Notes under the pieces: model-generated | The model's database searches: none | What the model saw: the letters and a program-made list of their open reading frames with translations, nothing else | What the model was told of the DNA's origin: nothing | Shown: positions 54,753-64,000 of the stretch, in pieces | Layout of the letters: each line of letters starts with the position of its first letter | Numbering within the stretch: the stretch's first letter is position 1 | Assembly (NCBI GenBank): GCA_031278215.1 | Contig: JAITKV010000048.1 | Coordinates: forward strand, 1 to 64,000 | Origin: Spirochaetaceae bacterium | GTDB lineage: Bacteria; Spirochaetota; Spirochaetia; Treponematales; Breznakiellaceae | Direction of reading: 5' to 3' | DNA length: 64,000 nucleotides | Translations under genes and position numbers: made by a program

Positions 54753-56154
54753 CCCCCATACCTTCGGCGGTACAGTAACCGTGCCTGCTTCAAAATCACA
54801 CACCATACGGCGCCTGCTTATGGCGTCCCTGTGTAACGGAATCTCCCGCATCGAAAATCCCCTGGAGTCCTTAGATACCCAATCCTGCGCAGATGCCTGC
54901 CGCGTATTGGGGGCCGAAATTACCGAAGAAAGCGGCGATCCCCGCCGCTGGATTGTCCGGGGCCGCAAACCCGGCCCTGCGCCGGAACCCGCCGGGGCGG
55001 CGGAACCGGGCCCCGCGCCGGAACCGCGGCGCATAGACGTGGGGAATTCGGGAACCACCCTGTTCCTGGCCCTTGCCGCCGCGGCCCTGGGTACGGCGCC
55101 GCTTACTTTTACGGGGGACAAGCAGATAGCCCGCCGCAGCGCCGGCCCCCTGCTGGACGCCCTGGAAGCCCTGGGAATAAGGGTTGATTCAAACGGGGGG
55201 TGTACCCCCATCACCGTCCGGGGCCCCTGGCGGGGCGGCGGGGTCAGCATTTCCTGTCCCACCAGCCAGTACCTTTCGGCGCTTCTTATCGCCGCCCCCC
55301 TGGCCCCCCGGGGGGCGGTAAGCGCCATAGAAGTGCCCCTGCTTAACGAAAAACCCTATGTGGACATGACGCTTTTATACTTAAAAAAACAGGGCCTGCT
55401 CAACACAGGAAACGGTCCGGGAATTAGCTCCATGGAAGCGTATTCCCGGTTCCGCATCAATGGGGGGGCTGCATATACGCCCATAAACGGCCCCGTGCCG
55501 GGAGATTTTTCTTCCGCGGCCTTTCCCGCCGCCGGGGCGGTAATTTCCGGGGGAGAAATAAACCTGCAGGGCCTTGATCCGGAAGACCCCCAAGGGGACA
55601 AGGTTTTTTTTGATCACCTGGTTACCATGGGCTGCAAGGTAGAATGGGAAAAACCCGGCGGCCCCGGCGGCGGAAATTCCTGGCAGCTTAGGGTTTCGTG
55701 TCCCGGCCCGCTCCGGGGCGGAACCTTTGACCTTAACGGCGCCCCAGATCTGCTTCCGGTCATGGCCGTTTTGGCCGCCTCTGCAAAGGGGGAAACGGCC
55801 CTGGTTAATGTGGCCCATGCCCGGATCAAAGAAACGGACCGCATTGCCGCGATGGCCGCGGAACTGGGAAAACTGGGGGTTCACTGCCGGGAAAAGCCCG
55901 ACGGCCTGTTTATAAAGGGCGCCGCCTGGAAAGAAAAACACAACGCCGAAAGAAAAAAACCGCAGGCGGGGGCCCGGCAAACAAAGACCCCGCCGTCCCT
56001 GGACGGCCGGGGGGATCACCGTATTGTTATGGCCCTGGCCTGCGCCGCCCTGGGACTTCCCGCCCGCCAAATTACGGAAATTCACGGATCCGAGGCGGCG
56101 GATATAAGCTACCCGGGGTTTCTGGCACTTTTAAAGGCCCGGTGCTATACTTAA
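54736..56154 (+). CDS. aroA: 3-phosphoshikimate 1-carboxyvinyltransferase (EPSP synthase)
   Basis: VPASKSHTIRRLLMASL, DVGNSGTTLFL, RIKETDRIAAMAAELGKLGV, GDHRIVMALACAALG. Confidence 0.94.
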   Translation: MRALISPHTFGGTVTVPASKSHTIRRLLMASLCNGISRIENPLESLDTQSCADACRVLGAEITEESGDPRRWIVRGRKPGPAPEPAGAAEPGPAPEPRRIDVGNSGTTLFLALAAAALGTAPLTFTGDKQIARRSAGPLLDALEALGIRVDSNGGCTPITVRGPWRGGGVSISCPTSQYLSALLIAAPLAPRGAVSAIEVPLLNEKPYVDMTLLYLKKQGLLNTGNGPGISSMEAYSRFRINGGAAYTPINGPVPGDFSSAAFPAAGAVISGGEINLQGLDPEDPQGDKVFFDHLVTMGCKVEWEKPGGPGGGNSWQLRVSCPGPLRGGTFDLNGAPDLLPVMAVLAASAKGETALVNVAHARIKETDRIAAMAAELGKLGVHCREKPDGLFIKGAAWKEKHNAERKKPQAGARQTKTPPSLDGRGDHRIVMALACAALGLPARQITEIHGSEAADISYPGFLALLKARCYT

Positions 56155-56157
56155 ACT

Positions 56158-57648
56158 ATGCTTATAATTATTGTCGGCGCCGGACTTGTGGGAACTCAGC
56201 TGGCCCGTCAACTAACCGAAGAAAAACACGATATCGCCATTATCGAAGCAAATGAAGAACGGGCCCGGCACGTGTCGAACCAGCTTGACTGCATGGTGCT
56301 TCACGATGAAGGAAATTCCATCAACGCCCTGGAAGAAGCGGGAATTGCCAAGGCCAACGCCCTGGTCTGCGTAACCGATTCCGACGAAGTAAACATGATT
56401 ATCTGCGGCCTGGCTTCGCGGTATACCGGACTGCTTAAGATTGCCCGGGTGCGAAACGACGAATACGTGCGCAGAAATTTCCAAAACCAGATAGGGGGAG
56501 GAAAATCTGCCGCCATGGGGATAGATTTTTTTATCCACCCCGATGTGGAGGCCGCCCGGTCCGCTCTGGACGCGATTGAACACGGAGCCCTGGGGAACAT
56601 TCTTTCCTTTGCCGGAACCCCCTATGAGCTGGGAACCATTGATGTACTGGAAGCCTCTCCCTTTGACGGGCTTGTTCTAAAGGATTCTCGTACCCTTATC
56701 GACGGGGAATTTCTTGTAACCCTGGTGGAACGCCAGGGAAGCTGCATGCTCCCCACGGGGGCCACCAGGCTTCAGTCCGGGGACCGGATATACTTTCTTG
56801 CCAAAACCGATGATCTTACCAAGGGCTTTAAACTGGCGGGATGGCCGGAAAAACCGATCCGCAAGATAGGCATTGTAGGAGGCGGACGCCTGGGATCGCT
56901 GATTGCCGGCGGCCTTTTAAATAAAGAAAAGTACAGACCCGCCGAAATGACGCGGGATTTTAACGAACCCCGGGATCCGGCAGAGATGGTCCGGGGAAAA
57001 AATTCCCGGGGATTTTTTTCGTTCTTACACGCCCTGGTTCCCCGGCACCTTAAAAGGGTGATCATGGTAGAACAGGATTACGGCCTTTGTAAAGAATTGG
57101 CCGCAAAATTTCCGGAGGCGCTGATCCTTAACGAAGATATTTCTGACGAAAGTTTTATTACCGAAGAACGGATTGACGATTTAGATCTTATTGTTACCGC
57201 CACGGTCCACCAGGAACTTAATATTGTAACCGCGGTATACCTTAAATCCCGGGGAGTGGCCCGGGCGGTGGCCATGGTAAGCAGCACCGGATACGCCGCC
57301 ATAGCCCGGAAGCTTGGGGTAGATGTGGTAATTCCCATGAAGTCCGTGGTGGTTGATTCTATTCTGTCAAAGCTTATGGGGGGCGGTGTAAGGGGGGTAC
57401 ACCGGATAGGGGACGGGACCGTGAACATCCTCGAAATAGACATTAAGGCCGGTTCCCAGGCGGAAGGACAAGCGCTTAAGGATTTCCATTTACCCGCCGG
57501 CGCGCTGGTAATGCTGGTAAACCGGGAAACGGAAGACGATCTTATTCCCCGGGGGGACTATGTGTATACCCCAGGACACCGGATCCTGCTTATTGTCAAA
57601 AACGGAACCGAAATGGACATTGAAAAGATCTTTGGATCCCCCAAATGA
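56158..57648 (+). CDS. trkA: Trk potassium uptake regulator TrkA
   Basis: Two RCK_N/RCK_C halves: IIVGAGLVGTQLARQLTEEKHDIAIIE... and IGIVGGGRLGSLIA.... Confidence 0.93.
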   Translation: MLIIIVGAGLVGTQLARQLTEEKHDIAIIEANEERARHVSNQLDCMVLHDEGNSINALEEAGIAKANALVCVTDSDEVNMIICGLASRYTGLLKIARVRNDEYVRRNFQNQIGGGKSAAMGIDFFIHPDVEAARSALDAIEHGALGNILSFAGTPYELGTIDVLEASPFDGLVLKDSRTLIDGEFLVTLVERQGSCMLPTGATRLQSGDRIYFLAKTDDLTKGFKLAGWPEKPIRKIGIVGGGRLGSLIAGGLLNKEKYRPAEMTRDFNEPRDPAEMVRGKNSRGFFSFLHALVPRHLKRVIMVEQDYGLCKELAAKFPEALILNEDISDESFITEERIDDLDLIVTATVHQELNIVTAVYLKSRGVARAVAMVSSTGYAAIARKLGVDVVIPMKSVVVDSILSKLMGGGVRGVHRIGDGTVNILEIDIKAGSQAEGQALKDFHLPAGALVMLVNRETEDDLIPRGDYVYTPGHRILLIVKNGTEMDIEKIFGSPK

Positions 57649-59105
57649 AAAAACTGGTTATATGCCGTCTATTGATGCTTCTAGAGGTCCTGGCGGCCCT
57701 GTCCATGGGGGCGCCCCTGTCCATGGCCATATTTTACGGAGAAGCCGCCATGGCAAAATCCTTTGGCCTTACTATGGCGGCGGTGCTGCTTTTAACCATG
57801 CCGGTCCTTATCGCCACCCGGAAGCAGCCCATACGCTTTGCCGCTTCCGACGGCTTTTTGCTGGTATTCCTTGCCTGGGTGGGAACATGCCTGCTTGGGG
57901 CCATTCCCTATTATATATCGGGACACATCCCCGGACTGGCGGACGCGGTGTATGAAAGCGTTTCTGGGTTTACGACCACCGGGGCATCGATCATACAGGA
58001 TCTGGAAAGCATGCCCCGGTCGTTGATCTTCTGGCGGGCCCAGACCCATTGGCTTGGGGGCATGGGAATGGTGGTTCTTACGGTGGCCCTGCTTCCGCTT
58101 TTGGGAGTGGGAGGGTTCCAGCTTCTTAAGGCGGAAACCACCGGGCCCGACAAGGATCGGATAACCCCCAAGATAACCGAAACGGCAAAAATTCTTTGGC
58201 TCATATATATTATCCTTACCGCGGCGGAAACCCTGCTGCTTATGTTGGCGGGAATGGATTTATTTGATGCGGTGGTGCATGCCTTTTCCACCATGGCCAC
58301 CGGAGGCTTTAGCTCCCGGAACAACAGTATTGCCTATTATAATTCACCCCTCATCGAATGGATTATCATTATCTTTATGATCATCGCAGGATGCAACTTT
58401 TCCATGCTATACCGGCTGCTCCAAAGAAAATTTCGGGAAGTGTACTACAATAGCGAAATACGGGGGTATGTTCTTATCATCTTTGCCGCGGCGGCCGTTA
58501 TTGCCTTTTCTTTAATTTCAAACAGCCGCTTAGAAGAAGAAAACCTTTCCCCGGGTACCGGCATACGGCGGGCGTTTTTTTACACCGCCTCCATACTAAC
58601 CACCACGGGCTTTTCCGCCGCCGCCCATAATTTGTGGCCCCCCCTGGCTCAAGGGATATTGGTTATCCTGATGTTTATCGGCGGCTGTTCCGGTTCCACC
58701 GCGGGCGGCGTCAAGGTAATACGGTATGTGGTTCTTTTTAAACAGTCAAAAAACGAATTAAAAAAGATCATCTACCCCAGGGGGGTGTTTTCGGTCCGGC
58801 TTAACAACAAGGTGGGCCGCAAAGACGTGGTCTACGGCGTGGCAGGATTTATCTTTTTATACCTTAGTATGATAGCCCTGGGGTCCCTGGTGGCCGCCGG
58901 CGCCGGCGTGGATTTTTTTTCATCCCTTAATCTTTCCCTGCTTAGCCTTGGCAACATAGGGCTGGGTCTAGGCAGCCTGGAATCCCCCGCGGTTTTTCAA
59001 GCCCTTCCCGCTTATGTAAAATGGTTCTTTTCTTTTCTTATGATCGCCGGCAGGCTGGAACTGTGGGCGGCCTTTGTGTTCCTGTCCACCGATTATTGGC
59101 GTTAG
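57645..59105 (+). CDS. trkH: Trk potassium transporter subunit TrkH
   Basis: Filter-like ESVSGFTTTGASI, AFSTMATGGFS, LTTTGFSAA, GGCSGSTAGGVKVIR. Confidence 0.94.
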   Translation: MKKLVICRLLMLLEVLAALSMGAPLSMAIFYGEAAMAKSFGLTMAAVLLLTMPVLIATRKQPIRFAASDGFLLVFLAWVGTCLLGAIPYYISGHIPGLADAVYESVSGFTTTGASIIQDLESMPRSLIFWRAQTHWLGGMGMVVLTVALLPLLGVGGFQLLKAETTGPDKDRITPKITETAKILWLIYIILTAAETLLLMLAGMDLFDAVVHAFSTMATGGFSSRNNSIAYYNSPLIEWIIIIFMIIAGCNFSMLYRLLQRKFREVYYNSEIRGYVLIIFAAAAVIAFSLISNSRLEEENLSPGTGIRRAFFYTASILTTTGFSAAAHNLWPPLAQGILVILMFIGGCSGSTAGGVKVIRYVVLFKQSKNELKKIIYPRGVFSVRLNNKVGRKDVVYGVAGFIFLYLSMIALGSLVAAGAGVDFFSSLNLSLLSLGNIGLGLGSLESPAVFQALPAYVKWFFSFLMIAGRLELWAAFVFLSTDYWR

Positions 59106-59113
59106 GCGGATAT

Positions 59114-59221
59114 TATTCCCTGACAATTTAAAATTGTCAGGGCGCTCCGATTGTAATTGCTTGTTAGGCAAAGAATTAGCTAACCCCTTGCCTGACAAAC
59201 CAAAATCTATTGTGTATAAAA
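59114..59221. repeat. Dispersed two-palindrome repeat, copy 2
   Basis: Gap-free match to 2176-2283 with roughly eight substitutions by eye. Confidence 0.9.
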
Positions 59222-59222
59222 A

Positions 59223-59252
59223 ACTCCGGAAGCCCCGGCGGGGCCTCCGGAG
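59223..59252. terminator. GC-rich hairpin between convergent trkH and ABC permease genes
   Basis: ACTCCGGAAGCCCCGGCGGGGCCTCCGGAG. Confidence 0.6.
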
Positions 59253-59295
59253 AGGCCGGGAGAAGAACCTTCGCAACGAATCAATCCGCCGCCTA

Positions 59296-60495
59296 TCAAC
59301 CCAAGCCGGCTTTACGGCGGGTGTAGACATCGTAGTACACCGCAAAGAGCAGAATCAAGGCCTTAACGACGTACTGGTAATGGGTTCCCAGGTTCATCAA
59401 GAACATACCGTTGTTGATTGCCGACATTACCAGTCCGCCCACAATAACCCCGATAATCGAACCAATGCCGCCGGAGGCAGAAACGCCGCCGATATAACAG
59501 GCCGCAATGGCGTCCATTTCAAACATATTGCCGGCCTGGGGAAGGGCGCTGTTCATATACCCGGTGGAAACCACCGCCGCCAGGCCGCTTAAACTGCCCA
59601 TGATGCAAAATACAACAAAGACAATAAATTCGGAGTTAATGCCGGAAAGCTTGGCCGACCGTGCATTGCCCCCCACCGCATAGATGTACCTTCCCAACAC
59701 CGTGTTGTTCATAATAAAATGGAAAACGCTTATGGTTATTCCCAGCACTATTGCAATAATGGGAAGGCCCCGGTAACTTGCAAACCGGTCCGCCAAAACT
59801 ATGGCAACAATGCTGATAATACCAAGCTTTAGCGCAAAGAACACAAAGGGGGAAACCTCAAAATTATTGGCAATTTTTTTCTGCCGGCTTAAAAATTCCG
59901 AAGCCCAATAAACCACAAGCAGAATCAGCACCATTACAAAGGCCGCAGGATACCGGCCAAAAGCGATGGGCTCCAGGTGCAGGAGCTCGTCCACGGTGCC
60001 GGTAGAAAAATACGAATACCCGTCGTCTATAAAGCTTACGGGGTTTACGTCCGTCACAATATAGGTAAGGCCTCGAAATAACATCATCCCCGCCAAGGTA
60101 ACGATAAAGGCCGGTATTTTGGGATACGCAATAAACCATCCCTGGAAGGCCCCTATCCCAAGGCCCATCAGTAAAGCGCTTACCACCGTCAAGGGCATTC
60201 CTATTCCGGTGTTGTAAACAAAAGCGCTTAGGGCCCCCACAAAGGCGCAGACGGAACCTACGGAAAGGTCAATGCCCAAAATAATAATACATTGGACCAT
60301 CCCCGTGGCCAGGATAAGCACATAACTGTATTGGAAAAAAATGTTGGTAATATTCCGGCCGCTAAAATTTCGCCAGTTCGCCAGGGGGCCAAAGATCAAC
60401 ATAATAAGCCCCAGCATAATAAACATCGAATAATTCCGTATGTTATTTCTGATCAGCGTTCGAGAATTAACCGTATGAATAACTTTGCCGCTCAT
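59296..60495 (-). CDS. Sugar ABC transporter permease (GguB/XylH-like)
   Basis: BPD_transp_2-type permease: DLSVGSVCAFVGALSAFV, AACYIGGVSASGGIGSIIGVIVGGLVMSAINNGM. Confidence 0.9.
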   Translation of the reverse strand: MSGKVIHTVNSRTLIRNNIRNYSMFIMLGLIMLIFGPLANWRNFSGRNITNIFFQYSYVLILATGMVQCIIILGIDLSVGSVCAFVGALSAFVYNTGIGMPLTVVSALLMGLGIGAFQGWFIAYPKIPAFIVTLAGMMLFRGLTYIVTDVNPVSFIDDGYSYFSTGTVDELLHLEPIAFGRYPAAFVMVLILLVVYWASEFLSRQKKIANNFEVSPFVFFALKLGIISIVAIVLADRFASYRGLPIIAIVLGITISVFHFIMNNTVLGRYIYAVGGNARSAKLSGINSEFIVFVVFCIMGSLSGLAAVVSTGYMNSALPQAGNMFEMDAIAACYIGGVSASGGIGSIIGVIVGGLVMSAINNGMFLMNLGTHYQYVVKALILLFAVYYDVYTRRKAGLG

Positions 60496-60510
60496 AAGCT
60501 CTCCTTGTTT

Positions 60511-62034
60511 TTAGCCGACCAATGCCATGTGCATGATCTTTTCTTGGCTTGCCTCATCATGGGTCAGCACACCCTTAATTTTTCCTTCGTTCATAACATA
60601 GATCCGGTCTGCCATTCCCAGGGCCTCGGGCAGTTCGGAACTGACCATGATAACACTCTTTCCGGTGGCCACCAGATCGTTTAGGATGTTGTAGATTTCC
60701 GTCTTGGCCCCCACATCAATACCCCTGGTGGGTTCGTCTACTATAAAGATATCCGGGTTAACAGCCAGGGTCCGGCTTACCACCACCTTTTGCTGGTTCC
60801 CCCCGGAAAGGTTTCTGGCCGGCTGGTTAATCGACGGGGTTCTAATATTAAGGCCCTGGCGGTATTTTTCTGCCAGCATAATTTCTTTCCGGGTATTGAT
60901 AATCCCAAACCGGGAAACCTGTTCAAGGCTGGAATTAGAAATATTGGTCTTTATGTCCTGTATAAGAATAAGCCCCAGCCCTTTGCGGTCTTCGGAAATA
61001 TACCCCAGCCCCGACTTCATGGCCGCCTTGCTTGAGTTAAGTTCCACCCGCTTTCCCTTAATATAAAGTTCCCCTTCGCTGCGGTACCCGTAGGACTTGC
61101 CAAAAAGGCTCATCATTAGCTCCGTCCGTCCTGCGCCCATGGGGCCGCAGAAGGCAAGGATCTCCCCCTTTTTAAGGAAAAAGGACACGTCATCCACCAC
61201 CTTAATGGCATGGTATTCGGGGTGATATACCGACCAATTCTTAACCTCCATGATCGTATCTCCCGGTTTGTTTTTCCGTTCCGGAAAGCGGTGGGTAAGA
61301 TCCCGGCCCACCATATCGCGAATAATTCTAACTTCGGTAAGGTTTTCTTCTTTAACGTTATAACTGCAAATCGACCTGCCGTCCCGCAAAACCGTTACGG
61401 TATCCGCCACCTTTAGGATCTCGTTCAATTTATGGGAGATCATAACGCAGGTAATCCCCTGCTGTTTAAATTCTAGAATAAGCTTAAGAAGCTTTTCGCT
61501 TTCATCGTCATTAAGAGAAGAGGTGGGTTCGTCCAGAATCAGCAGGTCCACTTTCTTGGAAAGGGCTCTGGCAATTTCTACCAGTTGCTGCTTTCCAACC
61601 CCCAGTTTGCTTACCATGGTTTCCGGCGGCTCGTGCAGCCCCACCTGGTTAAGATATTTTTTTGACTCCGTAATATAATAATTCCAGTTGATGATGCCAA
61701 ATTTGGTCTCCATGTGGCCCAGAAAGATATTTTCATAGATAGAAAGATAGGGGCTTAGGGCCAGTTCCTGATGGATTATGGCAAGCCCTTCTTTTTCACT
61801 ATCCTTAACGCTATGGTAGTTTGTTTCCTTGCCCTTATAAAAAACCTTTCCCCGGTAATCCCCCTTGGGGTAAACGCCGGAGATAACGCTCATTAAGGTG
61901 GACTTCCCTGCGCCGTTTTCGCCGCATAAAGAATGGATTTTTCCCTTTTCTATCTTTAGCGAAATATCATCCAATGCCCGGACCCCGGGAAAATCTTTGG
62001 TTAAATTTTCAATTTCCAGTATGTAATTACTCAT
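60511..62034 (-). CDS. Sugar ABC transporter ATP-binding protein (GguA/XylG-like)
   Basis: Two ABC cassettes; GENGAGKSTLMSVISGVYP, LSGGNQQKVVVSRTLAVNPDIFIVDEPTRGIDVGAK. Confidence 0.93.
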   Translation of the reverse strand: MSNYILEIENLTKDFPGVRALDDISLKIEKGKIHSLCGENGAGKSTLMSVISGVYPKGDYRGKVFYKGKETNYHSVKDSEKEGLAIIHQELALSPYLSIYENIFLGHMETKFGIINWNYYITESKKYLNQVGLHEPPETMVSKLGVGKQQLVEIARALSKKVDLLILDEPTSSLNDDESEKLLKLILEFKQQGITCVMISHKLNEILKVADTVTVLRDGRSICSYNVKEENLTEVRIIRDMVGRDLTHRFPERKNKPGDTIMEVKNWSVYHPEYHAIKVVDDVSFFLKKGEILAFCGPMGAGRTELMMSLFGKSYGYRSEGELYIKGKRVELNSSKAAMKSGLGYISEDRKGLGLILIQDIKTNISNSSLEQVSRFGIINTRKEIMLAEKYRQGLNIRTPSINQPARNLSGGNQQKVVVSRTLAVNPDIFIVDEPTRGIDVGAKTEIYNILNDLVATGKSVIMVSSELPEALGMADRIYVMNEGKIKGVLTHDEASQEKIMHMALVG

Positions 62035-62079
62035 AACCCGCCCTTTTGCTATAAATACATTTTCCCGCCCCGCAGGCCC

Positions 62080-62116
62080 GCCCACGCGGACCCGCCACAC
62101 GCGGACCCGCCACCGC
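62080..62116. repeat. Short tandem repeat (CACGCGGACCCGCCA x2) upstream of ABC ATPase gene
   Basis: CCCACGCGGACCCGCCACACGCGGACCCGCCACCGCGGG. Confidence 0.8.
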
Positions 62117-62146
62117 GGGAAGCCGCAGGGCTTTCCCGCGTAAAGA

Positions 62147-62174
62147 AAAGGCGGGAGAAAGAACCCCCGCCTTA
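62147..62174 (-). terminator. Stem-loop after the sugar-binding protein gene
   Basis: AAGGCGGGagaaagaacCCCCGCCTT; on the minus strand followed by TTTCTTTA. Confidence 0.65.
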
Positions 62175-62184
62175 ATAAGAGATG

Positions 62185-63294
62185 TTACCTTGCCGTGATC
62201 CGTGCAGCCTGAGCAGCATCGTAGAAACCCGCGTTTACGGGAACCCGGATATTGCTCTTGGTAACCAAAATAGGATCGAGCAGATAGGTGTTAACCACCT
62301 TGCGGCCCGTGTCGCCGATTTTGGCAAGGTCTCCGGAGGCAAGCACCGCGCCGGGGATCCGGACGGGGCGGCCCTTAAGGACCTGATCGGCCAAAAGGAT
62401 GGCGGCTTCTGCCAGTTTAGTGGTGTCTTTGAATACCGTGCTGGTTTGTTCGCCGTTCTTAATGGAGATCATGGAATCAAATTCCGCATCCTGGCCGGTT
62501 ACTGCAGGAAGCTTTGTCCGGTATTTGGCATCGGCCTTGCAGGCTTCGATGATTGCCCGGGCCAGGGTGTCGTTGGGGGCCAGAACCGCATCCAGGGTTA
62601 CGGTCCGGGCGTCGTTGCTCAGCAGGTTTTCCATCCTGGTCTTGGCGATGGGGGCCTGCCAGTTTTCGGTGGCGATCCTCTGGAAATTGGCCCTGTCGGC
62701 GGAAGTCCGGGGATAGGGGCCCACTACTTTAAGAACGCCCTTGTCGATGTAGGGGTTAAGAACGCTCATGGCGCCATCGAAGAAGAAGAAGGCATTCCCA
62801 TCGGTGGGGGATCCGGCAAAGAGGGTAACGTATTTAGGAGCGGCGGCGGTGGCGGATTTAAGGTTCAGGGCGCTTTCAATACTCTGGCCCTGAAGCTGTC
62901 CAACCTTAAAGTTGTTAAAGGTGATAAAATAATCGTAATCCGCGGAGTTGGGAATAATCCGGTCATAGGCTATAACAATTACTTTGTCCCGGGCTGCTTC
63001 GGCGATAACCGAGCGGACACCGTCGTTAATGCACCCTACCACCAAGGCCTTGGCGCCCTGGGTTAGGAAGCTTTGGATTTGCTGGTTCTGCTGGGCCTGT
63101 TCGGCGTTGCCCCACTGGACCTCCGCCCGGTATCCCGCTTTTTCAGCAAAAGTCTTAAGAGAATTGCCGTCTTTTACCCAGCGCTGAACATGGGTTTCGG
63201 GCATGGCAATGCCGATTAAAGTCCTGTTCCGTTGGGCAAAACCGAAGCTTGCCGCAACGGCAAGGATCAGCAGTACAAGAGCAATCTTTTTCAT
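62185..63294 (-). CDS. Multiple-monosaccharide substrate-binding protein (ChvE-like)
   Basis: Signal MKKIALVLLILAVAASFGFA; IGIAMPETHVQRWVKDGNSLK..., LPAVTGQDAEFDSMISIKNGEQTSTVFKD. Confidence 0.92.
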   Translation of the reverse strand: MKKIALVLLILAVAASFGFAQRNRTLIGIAMPETHVQRWVKDGNSLKTFAEKAGYRAEVQWGNAEQAQQNQQIQSFLTQGAKALVVGCINDGVRSVIAEAARDKVIVIAYDRIIPNSADYDYFITFNNFKVGQLQGQSIESALNLKSATAAAPKYVTLFAGSPTDGNAFFFFDGAMSVLNPYIDKGVLKVVGPYPRTSADRANFQRIATENWQAPIAKTRMENLLSNDARTVTLDAVLAPNDTLARAIIEACKADAKYRTKLPAVTGQDAEFDSMISIKNGEQTSTVFKDTTKLAEAAILLADQVLKGRPVRIPGAVLASGDLAKIGDTGRKVVNTYLLDPILVTKSNIRVPVNAGFYDAAQAARITAR

Positions 63295-63462
63295 ATTTTC
63301 CTCCATAAAAAATAGAATAGGATAGATGCCCTACGGTATACCGCTTTCGTTCCTAAAGGAACCGTATTTTCTTTACAAAAATCTGGATTTTTTCTATGCT
63401 GCCCGTACCGCCCTGGGCAAAAGACGCCAAAGAGGAATTTTTTAACGTTAAGATTTTCCCCT

Positions 63463-64000
63463 TTATGGGGCGCCGATATTGCGGAATACGTCTTCCCGGG
63501 AATGAAAGCCGTCCCGGATTATTATGTCGATATTTTCTTTGTAAATAGCCGTAGATTTTTGCAAATAAGAAGGTATCATGGTCCCGCTTTGATTGTCCAT
63601 CATGATGTCCGGGGAAGGAATCTCCACCTGCTTTATTCCGCGGGATTTCTGGACCAGGGCTACCGCCAGACGGGCCGCCCTAACCCCCAGGCTTCCAATG
63701 GGTTTGTAGACCGTCATAAGCTGGGTGCCCTCCACAATGCGCTGACAGCCGCTTAGTTCCGCATCCTGGCCTACCACCGCAATTTTTCCCGCCAGGCGGC
63801 GTTCCGACAAAAGCCGGATAGCCGCGCCGGCAATGGCGTCGTTGGCGCAGACTATGGCGTCAAAATTTGTGGTTTCGTTAAATATAAGCCCGATTTTTTC
63901 CAGCGCTTCATCGGAACTCCACTCTTCCAGCCATATTTCCCGCTCTATCCGCACGGCGCCGGAATTAATAAGGGGAGTGATGATCTCGTAAAACCCGGCG
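63463..64000 (-). CDS. Second sugar-binding protein, XylF/ChvE-like domain, truncated at window edge
   Basis: AIVCANDAIAGAAIRLLSERRLAGKIAVVGQDAELSGCQRIVEGTQLMTVYKPI; frame stays open to the right edge (...AGFYEIITPLINSGAVRIERE). Confidence 0.8.
   Translation of the reverse strand, partial: AGFYEIITPLINSGAVRIEREIWLEEWSSDEALEKIGLIFNETTNFDAIVCANDAIAGAAIRLLSERRLAGKIAVVGQDAELSGCQRIVEGTQLMTVYKPIGSLGVRAARLAVALVQKSRGIKQVEIPSPDIMMDNQSGTMIPSYLQKSTAIYKENIDIIIRDGFHSREDVFRNIGAP

Noticed and set aside
1-64000. CRISPR arrays, rRNA, tRNA genes, complete IS elements or prophage
   Set aside because: No regularly spaced direct repeats, no rRNA signatures, no convincing cloverleaf and no transposase or phage structural genes were recognised; a tool-based tRNA/Rfam scan would be needed to exclude small RNAs.

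Overview
This 64 kb window is chromosomal bacterial DNA. The gene content (paired PhnE permeases, FapA/FlhG-like pair, GguAB/ChvE sugar transporter, many spirochaete-type lipoproteins and uncharacterised membrane proteins) suggests a Treponema-like spirochaete; that assignment is inference. Most of it is ordinary: phnDCEE, a MalT-like LuxR regulator divergent from an orphan pstS, amrS, uppP, grpE-dnaK-dnaJ, pepT, thrC, lgt, fapA-like/minD-like, thyX, murA, rsmE, ctpA, M16 peptidase, aroA, trkA-trkH, and a sugar ABC cluster running off the right edge. The most unusual material is: (1) the left 1.4 kb, where a frameshifted HigBA-like module and a MntA/HepT-like module meet tail to tail at a junction that truncates both, flanked by attC-like inverted core sites; (2) a 108-bp two-palindrome repeat present at about 2.18 kb and 59.11 kb, plus a shorter copy at 38.80 kb that precisely lacks the ~42-bp central palindrome; (3) smaller hairpin families shared between intergenic regions; (4) low-complexity GC-rich tandem repeats expanded inside conserved enzymes (PepT, ThrC, AroA) and a ~600-bp Pro/Glu/Asp repeat tail on a TPR protein; (5) a three-domain HATPase/cyclic-nucleotide-binding protein and a FapA-like protein with a triplicated motif. 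No rRNA, tRNA, CRISPR array or complete transposon was recognised by eye. All family calls come from reading protein motifs; no searches were run.
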